From assembly GCA_958428365.1 (NCBI GenBank), contig CAUAFT010000006.1, positions 89,496 through 153,495 of the forward strand: a stretch of 64,000 nucleotides of DNA, written 5' to 3'. Below are positions 22,278 to 32,068 of the stretch, in pieces (positions within the stretch are counted from its first letter, which is position 1; the number at the start of each line of letters is the position of its first letter). This DNA comes from an uncultured Lachnospiraceae bacterium (GTDB lineage Bacteria; Bacillota; Clostridia; Lachnospirales; Lachnospiraceae). Both the position numbers and the translations under genes were made by a program. The notes beneath the pieces were generated by a model. That model saw only the letters and a program-made list of their open reading frames with translations, did not search any database and was not told the origin of the DNA.

Positions 22278-23108
22278 CTACTGAATCTTGATCTTCTGTC
22301 CTACATAAATCTTATTAACGTCTTTGATTCCGTTGACGCTCTGCAACCTGGCCACAGTGGTTTTGTACTTTTTAGCAATCTTGCTCAGGGTGTCACCAGA
22401 CTTCACCGTATACACAGATCCACCGGAGGACTGCTTCACTGTCCCAGTCCCGCGGATGTCCCCATCATTGACCCAGCAGGTGCCGCCACCGATAAGGTAC
22501 GGATTCCTTGCACCCTCTTTAATCTTTGTGATTGTGCCTGTTTTCCACGGGTTCACGTCAATGGCTTTGGAGACCGGATCTGTGGACGCTTTATAGCAGG
22601 AGCTGTAGGTGACGGTCTCACCTACGCTGTGAGCATAAGAGGTCTGGGCTACTTCCGCCGCCTGGAGAGTTGTCTGTCCAGATACCGGAGTGCTGAATAA
22701 AGCCTGTTCCTCAGCACGTCTTTTTACGAGTCCGTTTAATGTCTTACCGCCGGATTTGCAGTATGCCGGAATCTTCTCCGCTATCTGTGCGATGGTCCTT
22801 GTACCGTTTGCGGTAAGCTGATTGATGGAACCCAGGTTATAGGCAAAGGATACCAGGGCATCAAACTGGTTCTGGTTCCAATGGTATGTAGGATCGAAGC
22901 TGTTCACGTTTTTCTCTGCCTGTGCTACGTCCTGCTTTAAGTACGCTTCTGCCTGCGCCTGGGTAATGGTCATCCCTGCGGTGACGTCGGCGCCGTAATG
23001 GCCGTAGCCGATGGTGTAGTACTTTTCAGTCGGTACGCACTTATAAGCCGTGAGTCTCAGTCCTTCGTATTTCTCAATTAATTTTAACCCTGTCTGTGAA
23101 ATCTTCAT
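22278..23108 (-). CDS. Endolysin: GH24-type lysozyme with LysM domain
   Basis: 276 aa. The N-terminal lysozyme domain has the catalytic pattern E-x8-C/D...T (IEKYEGLRLTAYKC, then YTIGYGHYG) and the NQFDALVSFAYNLG helix. The C-terminal LysM repeat (YTVKSGDTLSKIAKKYKT) binds peptidoglycan. The start at 23108 follows AGGAAAA. The frame to 23141 overlaps the holin gene and is less likely. Last gene of the lysis cassette. Confidence 0.9.
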   Translation of the reverse strand: MKISQTGLKLIEKYEGLRLTAYKCVPTEKYYTIGYGHYGADVTAGMTITQAQAEAYLKQDVAQAEKNVNSFDPTYHWNQNQFDALVSFAYNLGSINQLTANGTRTIAQIAEKIPAYCKSGGKTLNGLVKRRAEEQALFSTPVSGQTTLQAAEVAQTSYAHSVGETVTYSSCYKASTDPVSKAIDVNPWKTGTITKIKEGARNPYLIGGGTCWVNDGDIRGTGTVKQSSGGSVYTVKSGDTLSKIAKKYKTTVARLQSVNGIKDVNKIYVGQKIKIQ

Positions 23109-23109
23109 T

Positions 23110-23355
23110 TTATTTTTCCTCGCTTTCTTCTGATTTTTCATCTACTTCCACTCCTGTAGTTACTTCCGGCAATCCTACAGCTGCCGATGTCAGCAGGGAT
23201 GCCACTCCCGCAAGTGCTGCAGTCCCCAGAACAGTCAGCCAGTCCACCTGCTGGATCGTAGCTGCCGCCGGCAATAATGCCGCTGCTGTCTGTGCCGCAG
23301 TTTTTCCTGCCCGGATCCCTGCTGCTTTTAACCATTCTTTTGTTTTTTTGCTCAT
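23110..23355 (-). CDS. Phage holin (r1t-like)
   Basis: 81 aa with two weakly hydrophobic helices rich in alanine and glycine (AAQTAAALLPAAATI and VLGTAALAGVASLLTSAAVGL) and an acidic tail. It lies directly before the lysin, as holins do. It forms membrane lesions that release the lysin. Confidence 0.75.
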   Translation of the reverse strand: MSKKTKEWLKAAGIRAGKTAAQTAAALLPAAATIQQVDWLTVLGTAALAGVASLLTSAAVGLPEVTTGVEVDEKSEESEEK

Positions 23356-23368
23356 TCTGTTTCCTCCT

Positions 23369-23704
23369 TTAGATAAATTGTGAAATTAAGACTATCAGCC
23401 CGGTAGCCAGTGCCCCCGCAACGGTGCTGATGATCGCTGTTACCGCAGTCCGCTTGTAGGTATTGAAGTTGTCCGCAGGGGCGCGCTCCATCTCGTCGAT
23501 CCGACCGTCCATCTGCTCGACTCTGCCGTCCAGGGAACTGACTGTCTCGTTGATGTGCTTCACCTCTTCCACCAGCTGGACCATTGTGTTTGCCATCGTG
23601 TGTATCTCATTCACGATCGGTTCCAGCTTGTCCAGCCGGTGCGTGTTGGATTTGGAGCGCTCCTCTGTCTTGGTCAGCCTTTCGATGATTTCTTTTTCTT
23701 CCAT
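23369..23704 (-). CDS. XhlA-type holin-associated membrane protein
   Basis: 111 aa: a long heptad coiled coil (residues ~5-75, with repeated MDGRIDEME-type segments) and one C-terminal transmembrane helix (AIISTVAGALATGLIVLI). This is the layout of XhlA/haemolysin-like proteins that act with holin and lysin. First gene of the lysis cassette, after a terminator. Confidence 0.78.
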   Translation of the reverse strand: MEEKEIIERLTKTEERSKSNTHRLDKLEPIVNEIHTMANTMVQLVEEVKHINETVSSLDGRVEQMDGRIDEMERAPADNFNTYKRTAVTAIISTVAGALATGLIVLISQFI

Positions 23705-23742
23705 GTGTTCACCTCCCTTCTTTTAGGATTGCTGTATAGGAA

Positions 23743-23776
23743 AAGAGCCCTATATCTTCGTTGATATATGGCTCTT
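23743..23776 (-). terminator. Terminator between tail and lysis genes
   Basis: AAGAGCC...GGCTCTT with inner TATATC/GATATA pairing. TTTTCC follows on the minus strand, so tail-operon transcription partly ends here. Confidence 0.7.
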
Positions 23777-23824
23777 GGGCTCTGTTATATATATTCAATT
23801 TTATTACAGCCTTCCTCCCTTATC

Positions 23825-25195
23825 TTAATAAGACATTATAAATGTGACAGTTACGCTTCCTGTGAATGCACTCCCATCAGATACCTTTAAACATCTAGCC
23901 GTAATTATGCCTGTCGAACTTGAATATGATAAAGAATTGATAACATAAGTAGATGACCCTGAGTCTATGAAAGCACTTAATACATTCACAATCGGATGTG
24001 ATCCTGGTTTCAGGGTTGAAATGTTCCACGTAGCTGTCCCGCTTGAAAATGTCAGCGTTTTTGTTGCATATAAGAGACCATTTATTTTTTCCAGCGTCCC
24101 TCCCGAACTACTATATGCATAAATATTGGGAAAACCCGAAATCAAATTATTAATTTCTGTCTCTGTGTAATATCTGCCATCATGGTCTCCACTTGTCTTA
24201 TGTGTGTTTAGGGCTGACACCAAAGAGTTGATTGCATTTACGATACTGGTCTTTACAGATGTAGTAAGAGAAGTAAGCAACCCCACTTTGGCTGATTCAT
24301 CAATTAAATCTGAACTCAGACTGTCTATATCATCTTCTATTTGAGTTATTTTGTTCCAGTTCTCACGCTCATACTCTGTAATATGTATCGTCTCATTAAT
24401 AATATGCCCATCCAATTCCGCTTGATTTGCCTTTTTTCCAATCGCATTATCCAACGCCTCTACAACCGTCTCATTCTCTTCTATCGCGTCTGCTACTTCT
24501 TTTAACGTATCAAGCGTTTCCGGGGCTCCGTTAATTAAATCTGCTATCTTCTGATCCGTATATCCTGTGGACTGTTGATAATAGCTGTCTAACGCCGTCT
24601 GTTGCGCGGTTGATACTGGTTTTTCTGTATCTGCCGTATTATCCACGTTTCCTAACCCTATTTGTGATTTTGTCACGCCATGAGGGTTATTTTTATTCTG
24701 TGCGTGAGTAGCCAAATCATCACTCACACTCAAGACATCCCCTAAGGTTGCTACTCCCGCCCGGTCTACCACAAGCTGTACCGCATCCGCATTTTCCAGT
24801 TGGATTTTTAATTTCATGTTCACACCGCTAACTGCAACTTCTCCTGCGGGTATGAACAAATTTTCTGTCTGTTCCTTTGCTACCGCAAATAAAACTTCTT
24901 CTCCTTCATCAAGCATTACATAAACTCCGAGCGTCCGCAGATAATATCCCGCACTCAAAGCATCATTATCGAATACAACCATCATTTCTATAACATCATT
25001 ATCTTTTGTAATGTTATGAATGGGAACCGTTTGCTTGATCTCCGACAACGCAGACAGTGTATGTAGTGTTTCCTCTTGAAAACTCATTTCAGATGCAGAT
25101 GCATTTGTAAATTCCACTTTTTTTCCTGATGTAAAAGCATCGTTTAACAACTTCTTTCCATCTTCTGTTATTACTAATTTAGAGAAATTTGCCAT
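23825..25195 (-). CDS. Tail fibre / receptor-binding protein
   Basis: 456 aa. The N-terminus (MANFSKLVITEDGKKLLNDA) matches phage tail-fibre proteins that attach to Mu-type baseplates. The middle has NPHGVTKSQIGLGNVDNT repeats and coiled-coil stretches. The C-terminal ~110 residues (from YTETEINNLISGF) probably form the receptor-binding tip. This gene sets host range. No fibre-assembly chaperone follows. Confidence 0.83.
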   Translation of the reverse strand: MANFSKLVITEDGKKLLNDAFTSGKKVEFTNASASEMSFQEETLHTLSALSEIKQTVPIHNITKDNDVIEMMVVFDNDALSAGYYLRTLGVYVMLDEGEEVLFAVAKEQTENLFIPAGEVAVSGVNMKLKIQLENADAVQLVVDRAGVATLGDVLSVSDDLATHAQNKNNPHGVTKSQIGLGNVDNTADTEKPVSTAQQTALDSYYQQSTGYTDQKIADLINGAPETLDTLKEVADAIEENETVVEALDNAIGKKANQAELDGHIINETIHITEYERENWNKITQIEDDIDSLSSDLIDESAKVGLLTSLTTSVKTSIVNAINSLVSALNTHKTSGDHDGRYYTETEINNLISGFPNIYAYSSSGGTLEKINGLLYATKTLTFSSGTATWNISTLKPGSHPIVNVLSAFIDSGSSTYVINSLSYSSSTGIITARCLKVSDGSAFTGSVTVTFIMSY

Positions 25196-25205
25196 TCTAC
25201 CCCTC

Positions 25206-25745
25206 CTAATTTGTTATTTCTATTACATTTGTGCATGTAATGCCTCCTATGCAAAAAACATTTCCTTTCAAAGACATTTTCACTTCATTCTCAAATATGA
25301 CCACCAGATTACACGGCAATACCTCGTCAATGATGGCTTTCAACTGCTCTGTCTGACCAAACAGCTCAAGACTTGTATGAATCTGAATTATATAGTTGTC
25401 ACTAAAATCTCCTGTTATTTCAAAATCCGTCTCTCCACATAATACGGCGATTTTCTGTAAAAGCATCTTCATAGTGTACGGAATTGTATTGAACCACTTA
25501 CTCTGTACTCTTGAACGCCTGCTCTCCAAAGTATCTTCTCTCGATGGCAGAATGCCTAACATCTTTTCAAACCTTGAAATTCCATATTCATCTGCCGTGG
25601 ATATGAAATGATTTGATAAAATTCTGTCCACTGCTTTCCAAACAATTAGAAATTCTGGATTTTCGGCTTTTAAGGCTTCCACAGGCTCCTGATATTCCTG
25701 CATGAAAGGCGGCAGGTACGAAACCAGTTCTACATCCCTTATCAT
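25206..25745 (-). CDS. DUF2313 (YmfQ/Mu gp48-like) tail protein
   Basis: 179 aa. It begins with VELVSYLPPFMQEYQEP, continues with GISRFEKMLGILPSREDTLESRRSRVQSKW, typical for the Mu gp48/YmfQ family, and ends with the conserved beta-rich part. It sits between baseplate J and tail fibre and attaches the fibres to the baseplate. Confidence 0.87.
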   Translation of the reverse strand: MIRDVELVSYLPPFMQEYQEPVEALKAENPEFLIVWKAVDRILSNHFISTADEYGISRFEKMLGILPSREDTLESRRSRVQSKWFNTIPYTMKMLLQKIAVLCGETDFEITGDFSDNYIIQIHTSLELFGQTEQLKAIIDEVLPCNLVVIFENEVKMSLKGNVFCIGGITCTNVIEITN

Positions 25746-26956
25746 CCCGATACACCTCCCAGCACCGGAATCTGAAATTCCGTCAAAGTTAGGTTGCTTG
25801 CTCCGTCATTAATTTTAGTATCCTCTATGTCAACGACTCCCTTTATCCCAAGAATCCTAGTTTCAATCTGGCTAATTCTGATTACGGTGTAAGTATGGTC
25901 CGCCCACTCCTTTCTTAATTCCAGCAAATAGGCTTCTATTACTTCCCGAATAGAAGTTTCCAGATTTGACCAGCTATATCCTTCCTCAAAAGTGAGTACT
26001 GTAGACACATAAACCGGCACTGGTTCCGCACTATTTACCTGAACTACATGACCGATAGGCGCAAGACCATATCCCTCCCCAGCGTTTTGTACCGGGTCAA
26101 TGGCTGTCTGGATAGTGTCCAGCAACACGGAAGATGCTTCTCCGAAGTCCAGGGAATTAACCACTGTGAGCAGAACTGTACCGCCAACGGTCAGTTTCTT
26201 ATTGCATGCAGCCACATATACTTTTGACAGCCACAAAGCAACTTTCTCATCCACCCCAGAGATTACCGACTGATACCAGTCCATCACCGCCTGGGAGGGC
26301 AGCAGCTCCGATGGGCGGATGTCATTATTCCATACTCTGCTTACTTTCAGATTCCCTACCCCATCTATTTTTCTTACTTTTTCCAGATAATCCGCCCGGT
26401 TCCCACCAAAAGCCTGCTCCTTAAAAGAATCAAAATACCGTTTCCTTAACACTTCGGTATCTTCCTCATCTTCTCCCGGTATCAGTACTTCTGTAAGAGA
26501 TGCCGTTTGCAGTCCATTGATATATTCTATCGGGGTCATGTTCCCTAAATACTGGTTTCCGATAATGCCGGGGGTCTCGCACTGTACCTGATAATAACTT
26601 GCTTCGCTGTCTTCGGAAATCAACTCCAAAACAATATAATTTATTTCCCCTATGTTGAACCGCTGCCCGGTCAGATCAATCCCCGCCGGGGTAAACTTAC
26701 CCAACAGAACAGCGTTGGTTGCCTCCTCAGGGGTAATTCCCCTATCCTTGCAGAGCAAAATTAAAAATTCCCTTGCCGCTGTATCTCCATATGAGTTCTT
26801 AATCAAAGTATCCAGTTCAATATAGAGTATCTGCAATTCGATCGCCGTCGCACTTTGTGTATCATATATTAAGGAGCTTTCCCTTTTGTCCAGCTCATTG
26901 GATACCCGCTCAAGCATCCTTTCCAAAATCACATCATAGGTAACCTCTTCATACAT
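25742..26956 (-). CDS. Baseplate J-like protein (XkdT/Mu gp47)
   Basis: 404 aa with the family start YDVILERMLERV, the ATAIELQILYIELDTLIKNSY helix, EDTEVLRKRYFDSF, and GNRADYLEKVRKIDGVGNLKV. It is a wedge component of contractile baseplates. Overlaps both neighbours by 1-4 bp. Confidence 0.92.
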   Translation of the reverse strand: MYEEVTYDVILERMLERVSNELDKRESSLIYDTQSATAIELQILYIELDTLIKNSYGDTAAREFLILLCKDRGITPEEATNAVLLGKFTPAGIDLTGQRFNIGEINYIVLELISEDSEASYYQVQCETPGIIGNQYLGNMTPIEYINGLQTASLTEVLIPGEDEEDTEVLRKRYFDSFKEQAFGGNRADYLEKVRKIDGVGNLKVSRVWNNDIRPSELLPSQAVMDWYQSVISGVDEKVALWLSKVYVAACNKKLTVGGTVLLTVVNSLDFGEASSVLLDTIQTAIDPVQNAGEGYGLAPIGHVVQVNSAEPVPVYVSTVLTFEEGYSWSNLETSIREVIEAYLLELRKEWADHTYTVIRISQIETRILGIKGVVDIEDTKINDGASNLTLTEFQIPVLGGVSG

Positions 26957-27363
26957 CAGATCTCCACCTCCTTTTCCTCTTTTAGATCTCCAAATATCGT
27001 GTGAACGGTGAATGTTGTATGGATGCTGCCTTTTACACTGATATCATGTTCAAACTCATCCACTCCAGTTATACGATCGTCCTGCGTCAGGGCTTCCGTG
27101 ATTCGCCGTTCCAGTTCCGGGCAAACGTAAGTGACCGGTTCCCCATACAGATCCAGGGTCTCAATTCCATAATTCCAGGAATAAATAAGATGCTGATACC
27201 TCTCTGTACTTAGGATCCGGAATACTGTCTGTCTCATGGCATCCAGCCCATCCACGAATCCGCGGACATTTTTTCCTTCTGATAATTCCATCTTATAAGT
27301 TTTGCTTGGCTGCTCTTCAATTTCAAAATCTTGTTCTAAAAATCCTGCTGTTGAAGGAATCAT
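26956..27363 (-). CDS. DUF2634 baseplate protein (XkdS-like)
   Basis: 135 aa; contains SKTYKMELSEGKNVRGFVDG and YSWNYGIETLDLYGEP, as in W/gp25-like XkdS proteins that join sheath and baseplate. Overlaps its neighbours, one operon. Confidence 0.87.
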   Translation of the reverse strand: MIPSTAGFLEQDFEIEEQPSKTYKMELSEGKNVRGFVDGLDAMRQTVFRILSTERYQHLIYSWNYGIETLDLYGEPVTYVCPELERRITEALTQDDRITGVDEFEHDISVKGSIHTTFTVHTIFGDLKEEKEVEI

Positions 27364-27824
27364 GTTCCAATCCTATCCCATACAATATATTTCTGACCAC
27401 CCTGCTGTCTAACCAGGAGCACTTCATCACCGGCAACCAAGCTATTACGAATGGTGATTTCCTGTTCTCCTGCAATATGGTGGCTATGTGTAGATGACAC
27501 CTCCGCAGTACTCCCCTTAAATTCATGGTCGTGTTCGGGCTCTCCTTCTTTTTGTGTTTTTCCCTGGAAAGTATGTGTATGGGAATCCGATGCGCTTTCC
27601 GTATCCATGTCTACTGCTATCAACATTTTATAATCTGTCACATTCCTCGTTAAGACCAATTGGGATTCCCCCAGCACCATTTTCTGTTCCACATTAATTT
27701 TCAGCGGAGAAGCGCTCTCCACAGTACCGAAATAGACATTGACTGGCTTCGTGGATTCCATTGCATCAATCGCAGATTTTTTAATTATTTTTACCAATTC
27801 CACTGCATCAGGCAACGAACTCAC
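27360..27824 (-). CDS. DUF2577 baseplate protein (XkdR-like)
   Basis: 154 aa, short OB-like start (NVYFGTVESASPLKINVEQK) and a His-rich middle (DSHTHTFQGK, EPEHDHEFKG, STHSHHI) that could bind metal, as in tail-spike proteins of this family. Overlaps XkdQ and XkdS-like genes. Confidence 0.82.
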   Translation of the reverse strand: MSSLPDAVELVKIIKKSAIDAMESTKPVNVYFGTVESASPLKINVEQKMVLGESQLVLTRNVTDYKMLIAVDMDTESASDSHTHTFQGKTQKEGEPEHDHEFKGSTAEVSSTHSHHIAGEQEITIRNSLVAGDEVLLVRQQGGQKYIVWDRIGT

Positions 27825-28788
27825 CTCCTCTAAGTGTCAGATCCATAAAGTGCTCATTTTCTTTGAATGTATGTCGTACTTTCTCTACGAGCATAAAATT
27901 ACGCAGGCACACGTCTCCTAAATCCATGTTGACTACAATCATGGAGCCCGCCCGCACCCTGGTATCTCCAAGGGCATTTGTGATTTTCAAATTTCGTGTC
28001 TTTTTGTTGTAAAGAGAAAGCAGGGCATCTGCCTTTGCCTGCCCGTTTTCTCCTTCGGACAACGTGTCAAAGTATTGCAGAATACCCCACTTGTTAATGT
28101 TGGACGAATCCTGGGTGATGTATACATCACGATATCCCGTCTCTTCGTTGTCATATGTCAATTTGATTTTATTGTATGTATCATCGTCTATGGAGGACGT
28201 GTAATCAAAATTTTCTCCCGTCTCTTCGTCTACCATTAGATAGTAGTCTCCCTTTCCCACATACATATTCGATATGTTTTTCAGAGTCAATTTGCCGAAG
28301 TCATCATATAGTACAAACATCTCCTTTCTATTCGTCAGTGTGAGGTCCAGGGCGTTTTCTATCATCTCAAACAGACTTGTATTTTCCTCCACCCTGGACG
28401 GGATCACATATCCGGTATCTTCCAGTTTTCCGACATTTAAGGCATAGTCCTCGGCAATCATCCTAATAAATTGGGATGCCGTCTTATTCTCATACACTTT
28501 AGTGTCTTTATTCTTCAGATACCGAAGCTGGTCGTATGCAGTAATGGTAATCAACTGTTTTTTATCGCGCTGCTGCTTGAATACAAAGCCGAAGAATATA
28601 TTCTTGCCATCTACCTTCATTCGGACGGGGCTTCCCTCTGAGAAATCTAAGATATCATCTTTTAGGACTTTAAATGTCAATTTTCCAGGGGTACTTCTGC
28701 GTTCCGTGGACCATTCGATACCCTCTTCCACCACAGGCTGATAAACCTTGGTTCCTTTTTCATTCCCGATTAATAATTCAACATTCAG
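27808..28788 (-). CDS. XkdQ-like tail hub protein, likely CTG start
   Basis: Contains WSTERRSTPGKLTFKVLKD, QQRDKKQLITITAYDQLRYLK and a conserved C-terminal TLRGGEF. The family normally begins M-N-V-E-L-L-I. Here that reads (L)NVELLIGNEKG from a CTG at 28788, exactly 8 nt after AGGAGG. The first ATG/GTG in frame (28734) would remove 18 conserved residues and has no ribosome binding site. An alternative is a short MTEC peptide starting at 28792 that re-initiates. The protein is the hub below the tail tube. Confidence 0.75.
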   Translation of the reverse strand: MNVELLIGNEKGTKVYQPVVEEGIEWSTERRSTPGKLTFKVLKDDILDFSEGSPVRMKVDGKNIFFGFVFKQQRDKKQLITITAYDQLRYLKNKDTKVYENKTASQFIRMIAEDYALNVGKLEDTGYVIPSRVEENTSLFEMIENALDLTLTNRKEMFVLYDDFGKLTLKNISNMYVGKGDYYLMVDEETGENFDYTSSIDDDTYNKIKLTYDNEETGYRDVYITQDSSNINKWGILQYFDTLSEGENGQAKADALLSLYNKKTRNLKITNALGDTRVRAGSMIVVNMDLGDVCLRNFMLVEKVRHTFKENEHFMDLTLRGGEFVA

Positions 28789-28800
28789 TCATACCACCTC

Positions 28801-29490
28801 CTAGATTGCCGGAATCACAAGCACCTGACCGGGGTAAATCAGATTCGGATTACCGCCTATAACTCCCTGATTCGCATTGTATATTACTGTGTAGAGCGAA
28901 CCATTTCCATAAAAACGCTTTGCGATATTCCAGAGACAGTCTCCGCTGACTACTGTATAGGTCTGATTTGCAGGAGGCGCCGGCGCATTTGACGTCTCTC
29001 TGTTGGACTCTGTGCTTGCGGCCGGCTTTTCCTTCTTCATCTTGATCTTGACCTTTTTTGTTCCGTATTCACGGTACTGTTTTAGATTGACTTTTACTTT
29101 TATATCAAATCCTTCCCCCGCATCTTCTGTGATTTTGTAGTCCTCCAGCGAAACCTTTACATTAGTGTTAAAGAGCTTTTTCCCGTTCGGCATCCTTCGA
29201 CATATAATGAATTGGAACGGTTTTTTGCTGTTCTTAAGTTTTTCAAAATAATCCAGAAAATACATGGCACTTTTGAAACCGGATTTGTATACCGCAAATG
29301 GATACTTTACCTGAGGTATCAGGCATTCAAACTCAATATCCGTCAGTCCCGCCTCTTTTAACAGGTTGATTTCTCCCTCATTGATGAGGGTCACTGTCTC
29401 ATTGGCACTATTAATGCTGATGTCAATTTTCTCCGGGGTGATAGGCAGGAGTATTTTTTTTAAGTATACATCGTAGCCTTTCTTTGCCAT
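28801..29490 (-). CDS. LysM-domain tail protein (XkdP-like)
   Basis: 229 aa. The N-terminal domain (LLPITPEKIDISINSANETV, then FECLIPQ) is that of XkdP. A proline/alanine linker and a C-terminal LysM (YTVVSGDCLWNIAKRFYGN) follow. It connects tail tube and hub and may contact peptidoglycan. Confidence 0.88.
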   Translation of the reverse strand: MAKKGYDVYLKKILLPITPEKIDISINSANETVTLINEGEINLLKEAGLTDIEFECLIPQVKYPFAVYKSGFKSAMYFLDYFEKLKNSKKPFQFIICRRMPNGKKLFNTNVKVSLEDYKITEDAGEGFDIKVKVNLKQYREYGTKKVKIKMKKEKPAASTESNRETSNAPAPPANQTYTVVSGDCLWNIAKRFYGNGSLYTVIYNANQGVIGGNPNLIYPGQVLVIPAI

Positions 29491-32064
29491 TTATGCATGT
29501 ACTCCTTCCGTTATGATATCTACGGCTTCATTTACCGCGCTTGTTAAATGAGACATGATCCCATCCAGGTCAGTGGTGCTCTTTATGGTGTTCTTCATAC
29601 CAGACTGGTCAATATTGACTTCTGCCACGGTGAATCGGTTCACAGTCTCCTGTTCTGCAATGTCACGCAGGTATTTCAGATCTTCCTGGGTGATGTCCAG
29701 GGAATCCCGGATTGCCCCGGTATTGTCCGCGATACTGCTTACTCCGTTGCCGACTCCAGAGTTGTCCAGGGCGGTGCCAAGGTTATTATTACTACTGCCT
29801 CCACCTTCTCCATATCCATTTAACATATCTGTATAATCATCTGGATTCGGAATGTTGTCTGTTCCAAACATATCAAGTAAGCCATTGATTTTATCTCCAA
29901 TGCCATCTCCCCATTCAGCTCCAGCATTGAACGCATCCTGTACCCATCCAGACTGGAATGTATCAAAGCTACTGTATCCTTCATTGAATGCGTCTGAAAT
30001 GGATGTGTATTCCTCTGTATTCCCTGCCGCTTCTCTCGATTTCGCCGCATATTCATCCGCAGCAGATGCAATTCCAGAGTAGTCAAACTCTACGAAAGGC
30101 AGTTTATTTAGAGCCACGCATATACTTTCAATGACTGATAGGCAGGTAGAGAGCAAATCGTACCACCACGACTGTACAGCAGATATAGCATTATGAAAAG
30201 CTGCCATGATGTTCTGCCCAAGGGCGTTGATTGCCATGCCAATACCAAGCGCTATATTTGCAACGGTTAACCCTAGATTTTTAAAGAACTGAATCACTAC
30301 ACTTACACCACCGCAAATCACACTGAACCCTGAACTTGCAACACCTGTCATCTTTGCAATCGCATTGCAAACCGCAAAGATAATCGCAATCAGTGCAATA
30401 ATAAGCACAATTATCCATGCAATGGGAGATGCCGACATTGCGGTATTCCACGCCCATTGCGCTGCAGTAACAACGGCTGTTGCCGCTGCTGTTATTCCTT
30501 GATAAGCGGCATATATTGCTAATGCAGCAATTACACCATATACAATAGGACCTATGATGGACCAATTATCGGCTATAAAACCGCCGACGGTACCAATCAC
30601 ATCAAAAATACACGAAACTACACTTGCTAACACCGCTATCGCCTGAATCGCTCCGTCCACGAAACTTTGGAATGCTTCACTATTCGCTAAATCATTTATT
30701 TGCTGAAGCACAGGCTGAAAAGCCATCAGCGCTGTATTTCGAATTGACTGTCCGACTTGTGCCAAAGTCATAGGCATCGACTCAAATTCAGCATTGATTT
30801 CATCCGAAGCGGCAAAAATAGCCGATTTCACAATATCCGCGGACAGCTGCCCTTCAGATGCCATATCCCGAATCTGTCCGATCGGAACATCCATGTAGTC
30901 AGCGATATTCTGAATCAGATTCGGCGCCTGTTCAAAGATACTATTCAACTCGTCACCACGCAATACGCCGGAGCCCAAGGCTTGAGATAATTGCAGCATG
31001 GCGTTTTCCGCCTCCTGGGTAGATGCCCCGGCAATCGTCATCTGTTTTTGAATTAAATTCGCAAAAGCAACTACCTCCTGGGAGCTACTGAATGCATCTT
31101 TTGCATTATTTCCGAATCGTGCAACGACATCCACCATTTCGGAAAAAGAACCTCGTGCATTCTGGGCTGACGCGTAAACCATATTGACTAATTCCTGCGT
31201 AGACTGCATACCATCATTCATAAGATTCAACCTTGCTGTTGTCTGTGTTAGCTCATCCGAAAGGTTCAATGCTTGTTTTACACTTTGTAACGTTAAATAT
31301 GCGGTAGCGATCCCTTTAATGCTATTAAGAAGTCCTCCTGAAGCTGAGGTCCCATCCCGTATCTGCTGGTTGAATTGTTCCTGTGTCTCTATGTTGTCCC
31401 GGATATACCTTTCTGTATTACTAACTGTCTGGGACAATCTCATATAAGCTGTGTTAGTTGCACTCACATCCATACTTCCCATTGCATTGACCAGATTGTT
31501 TTGTTCCCGGATGATCTGATTCAGTTGCGACCTCAGATGTTCTAACTGCGCATTGGCAGTATCGGTCCCCATATCAATGGGATTACTCTCTATCTGCTGT
31601 TGGATCATCTGCATCCTCTGAGTCAGCCCGCTAATATCCTGTGTGGCAGTATCTGGCAAAATATCCATTGTACTGGCTGTCTGGTCGATAACCGCCTGCA
31701 TCTGATGCATATTACTTAGCATTTGATTTGTACTCTGAATCTCCTGTTCAAAACGTTCCATCCCGGCACCGCCAAACACTTCCAAACCGTCTGATTGCCA
31801 CTGGACCGGGATCTGTACAGGCTTCGCCGTGCTTGTTGCGGCAGAAGTCGTGTTCTCTATAGCAGAGCTCAGTTCATTCAATTCCATTGTAGCCTCGTTA
31901 ATCGCATCGGAAATTCCCTGAAAGGTATTCGTGTCAATATCCACATTCATTCCCTGTTGCAGTTCACCCATCGAATAGACCGCAAGATTCACAGCGTCAA
32001 TAATGCTATACAACACATTGCTGAAACTATCCTGTAACTCAATCCCTGTACTAATACCCGCCAT
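29491..32064 (-). CDS. Tail tape measure protein
   Basis: 857 aa from the ATG at 32064 (MAGISTGIELQDS; AAAGGACGG upstream). Long helical/coiled-coil N-terminal half, the conserved tape-measure core (ALGSGVLRGDELNSIFEQAPNLIQNIADYM), then hydrophobic segments (ALAIYAAYQGITAAATAVV and IAWIIVLIIALIAIIFAVCN) and a Gly/Asn-rich tail. Its length sets tail length. The longer frame to 32130 is the tail of the frameshift product. Confidence 0.92.
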   Translation of the reverse strand: MAGISTGIELQDSFSNVLYSIIDAVNLAVYSMGELQQGMNVDIDTNTFQGISDAINEATMELNELSSAIENTTSAATSTAKPVQIPVQWQSDGLEVFGGAGMERFEQEIQSTNQMLSNMHQMQAVIDQTASTMDILPDTATQDISGLTQRMQMIQQQIESNPIDMGTDTANAQLEHLRSQLNQIIREQNNLVNAMGSMDVSATNTAYMRLSQTVSNTERYIRDNIETQEQFNQQIRDGTSASGGLLNSIKGIATAYLTLQSVKQALNLSDELTQTTARLNLMNDGMQSTQELVNMVYASAQNARGSFSEMVDVVARFGNNAKDAFSSSQEVVAFANLIQKQMTIAGASTQEAENAMLQLSQALGSGVLRGDELNSIFEQAPNLIQNIADYMDVPIGQIRDMASEGQLSADIVKSAIFAASDEINAEFESMPMTLAQVGQSIRNTALMAFQPVLQQINDLANSEAFQSFVDGAIQAIAVLASVVSCIFDVIGTVGGFIADNWSIIGPIVYGVIAALAIYAAYQGITAAATAVVTAAQWAWNTAMSASPIAWIIVLIIALIAIIFAVCNAIAKMTGVASSGFSVICGGVSVVIQFFKNLGLTVANIALGIGMAINALGQNIMAAFHNAISAVQSWWYDLLSTCLSVIESICVALNKLPFVEFDYSGIASAADEYAAKSREAAGNTEEYTSISDAFNEGYSSFDTFQSGWVQDAFNAGAEWGDGIGDKINGLLDMFGTDNIPNPDDYTDMLNGYGEGGGSSNNNLGTALDNSGVGNGVSSIADNTGAIRDSLDITQEDLKYLRDIAEQETVNRFTVAEVNIDQSGMKNTIKSTTDLDGIMSHLTSAVNEAVDIITEGVHA

Positions 32065-32068
32065 AGAC

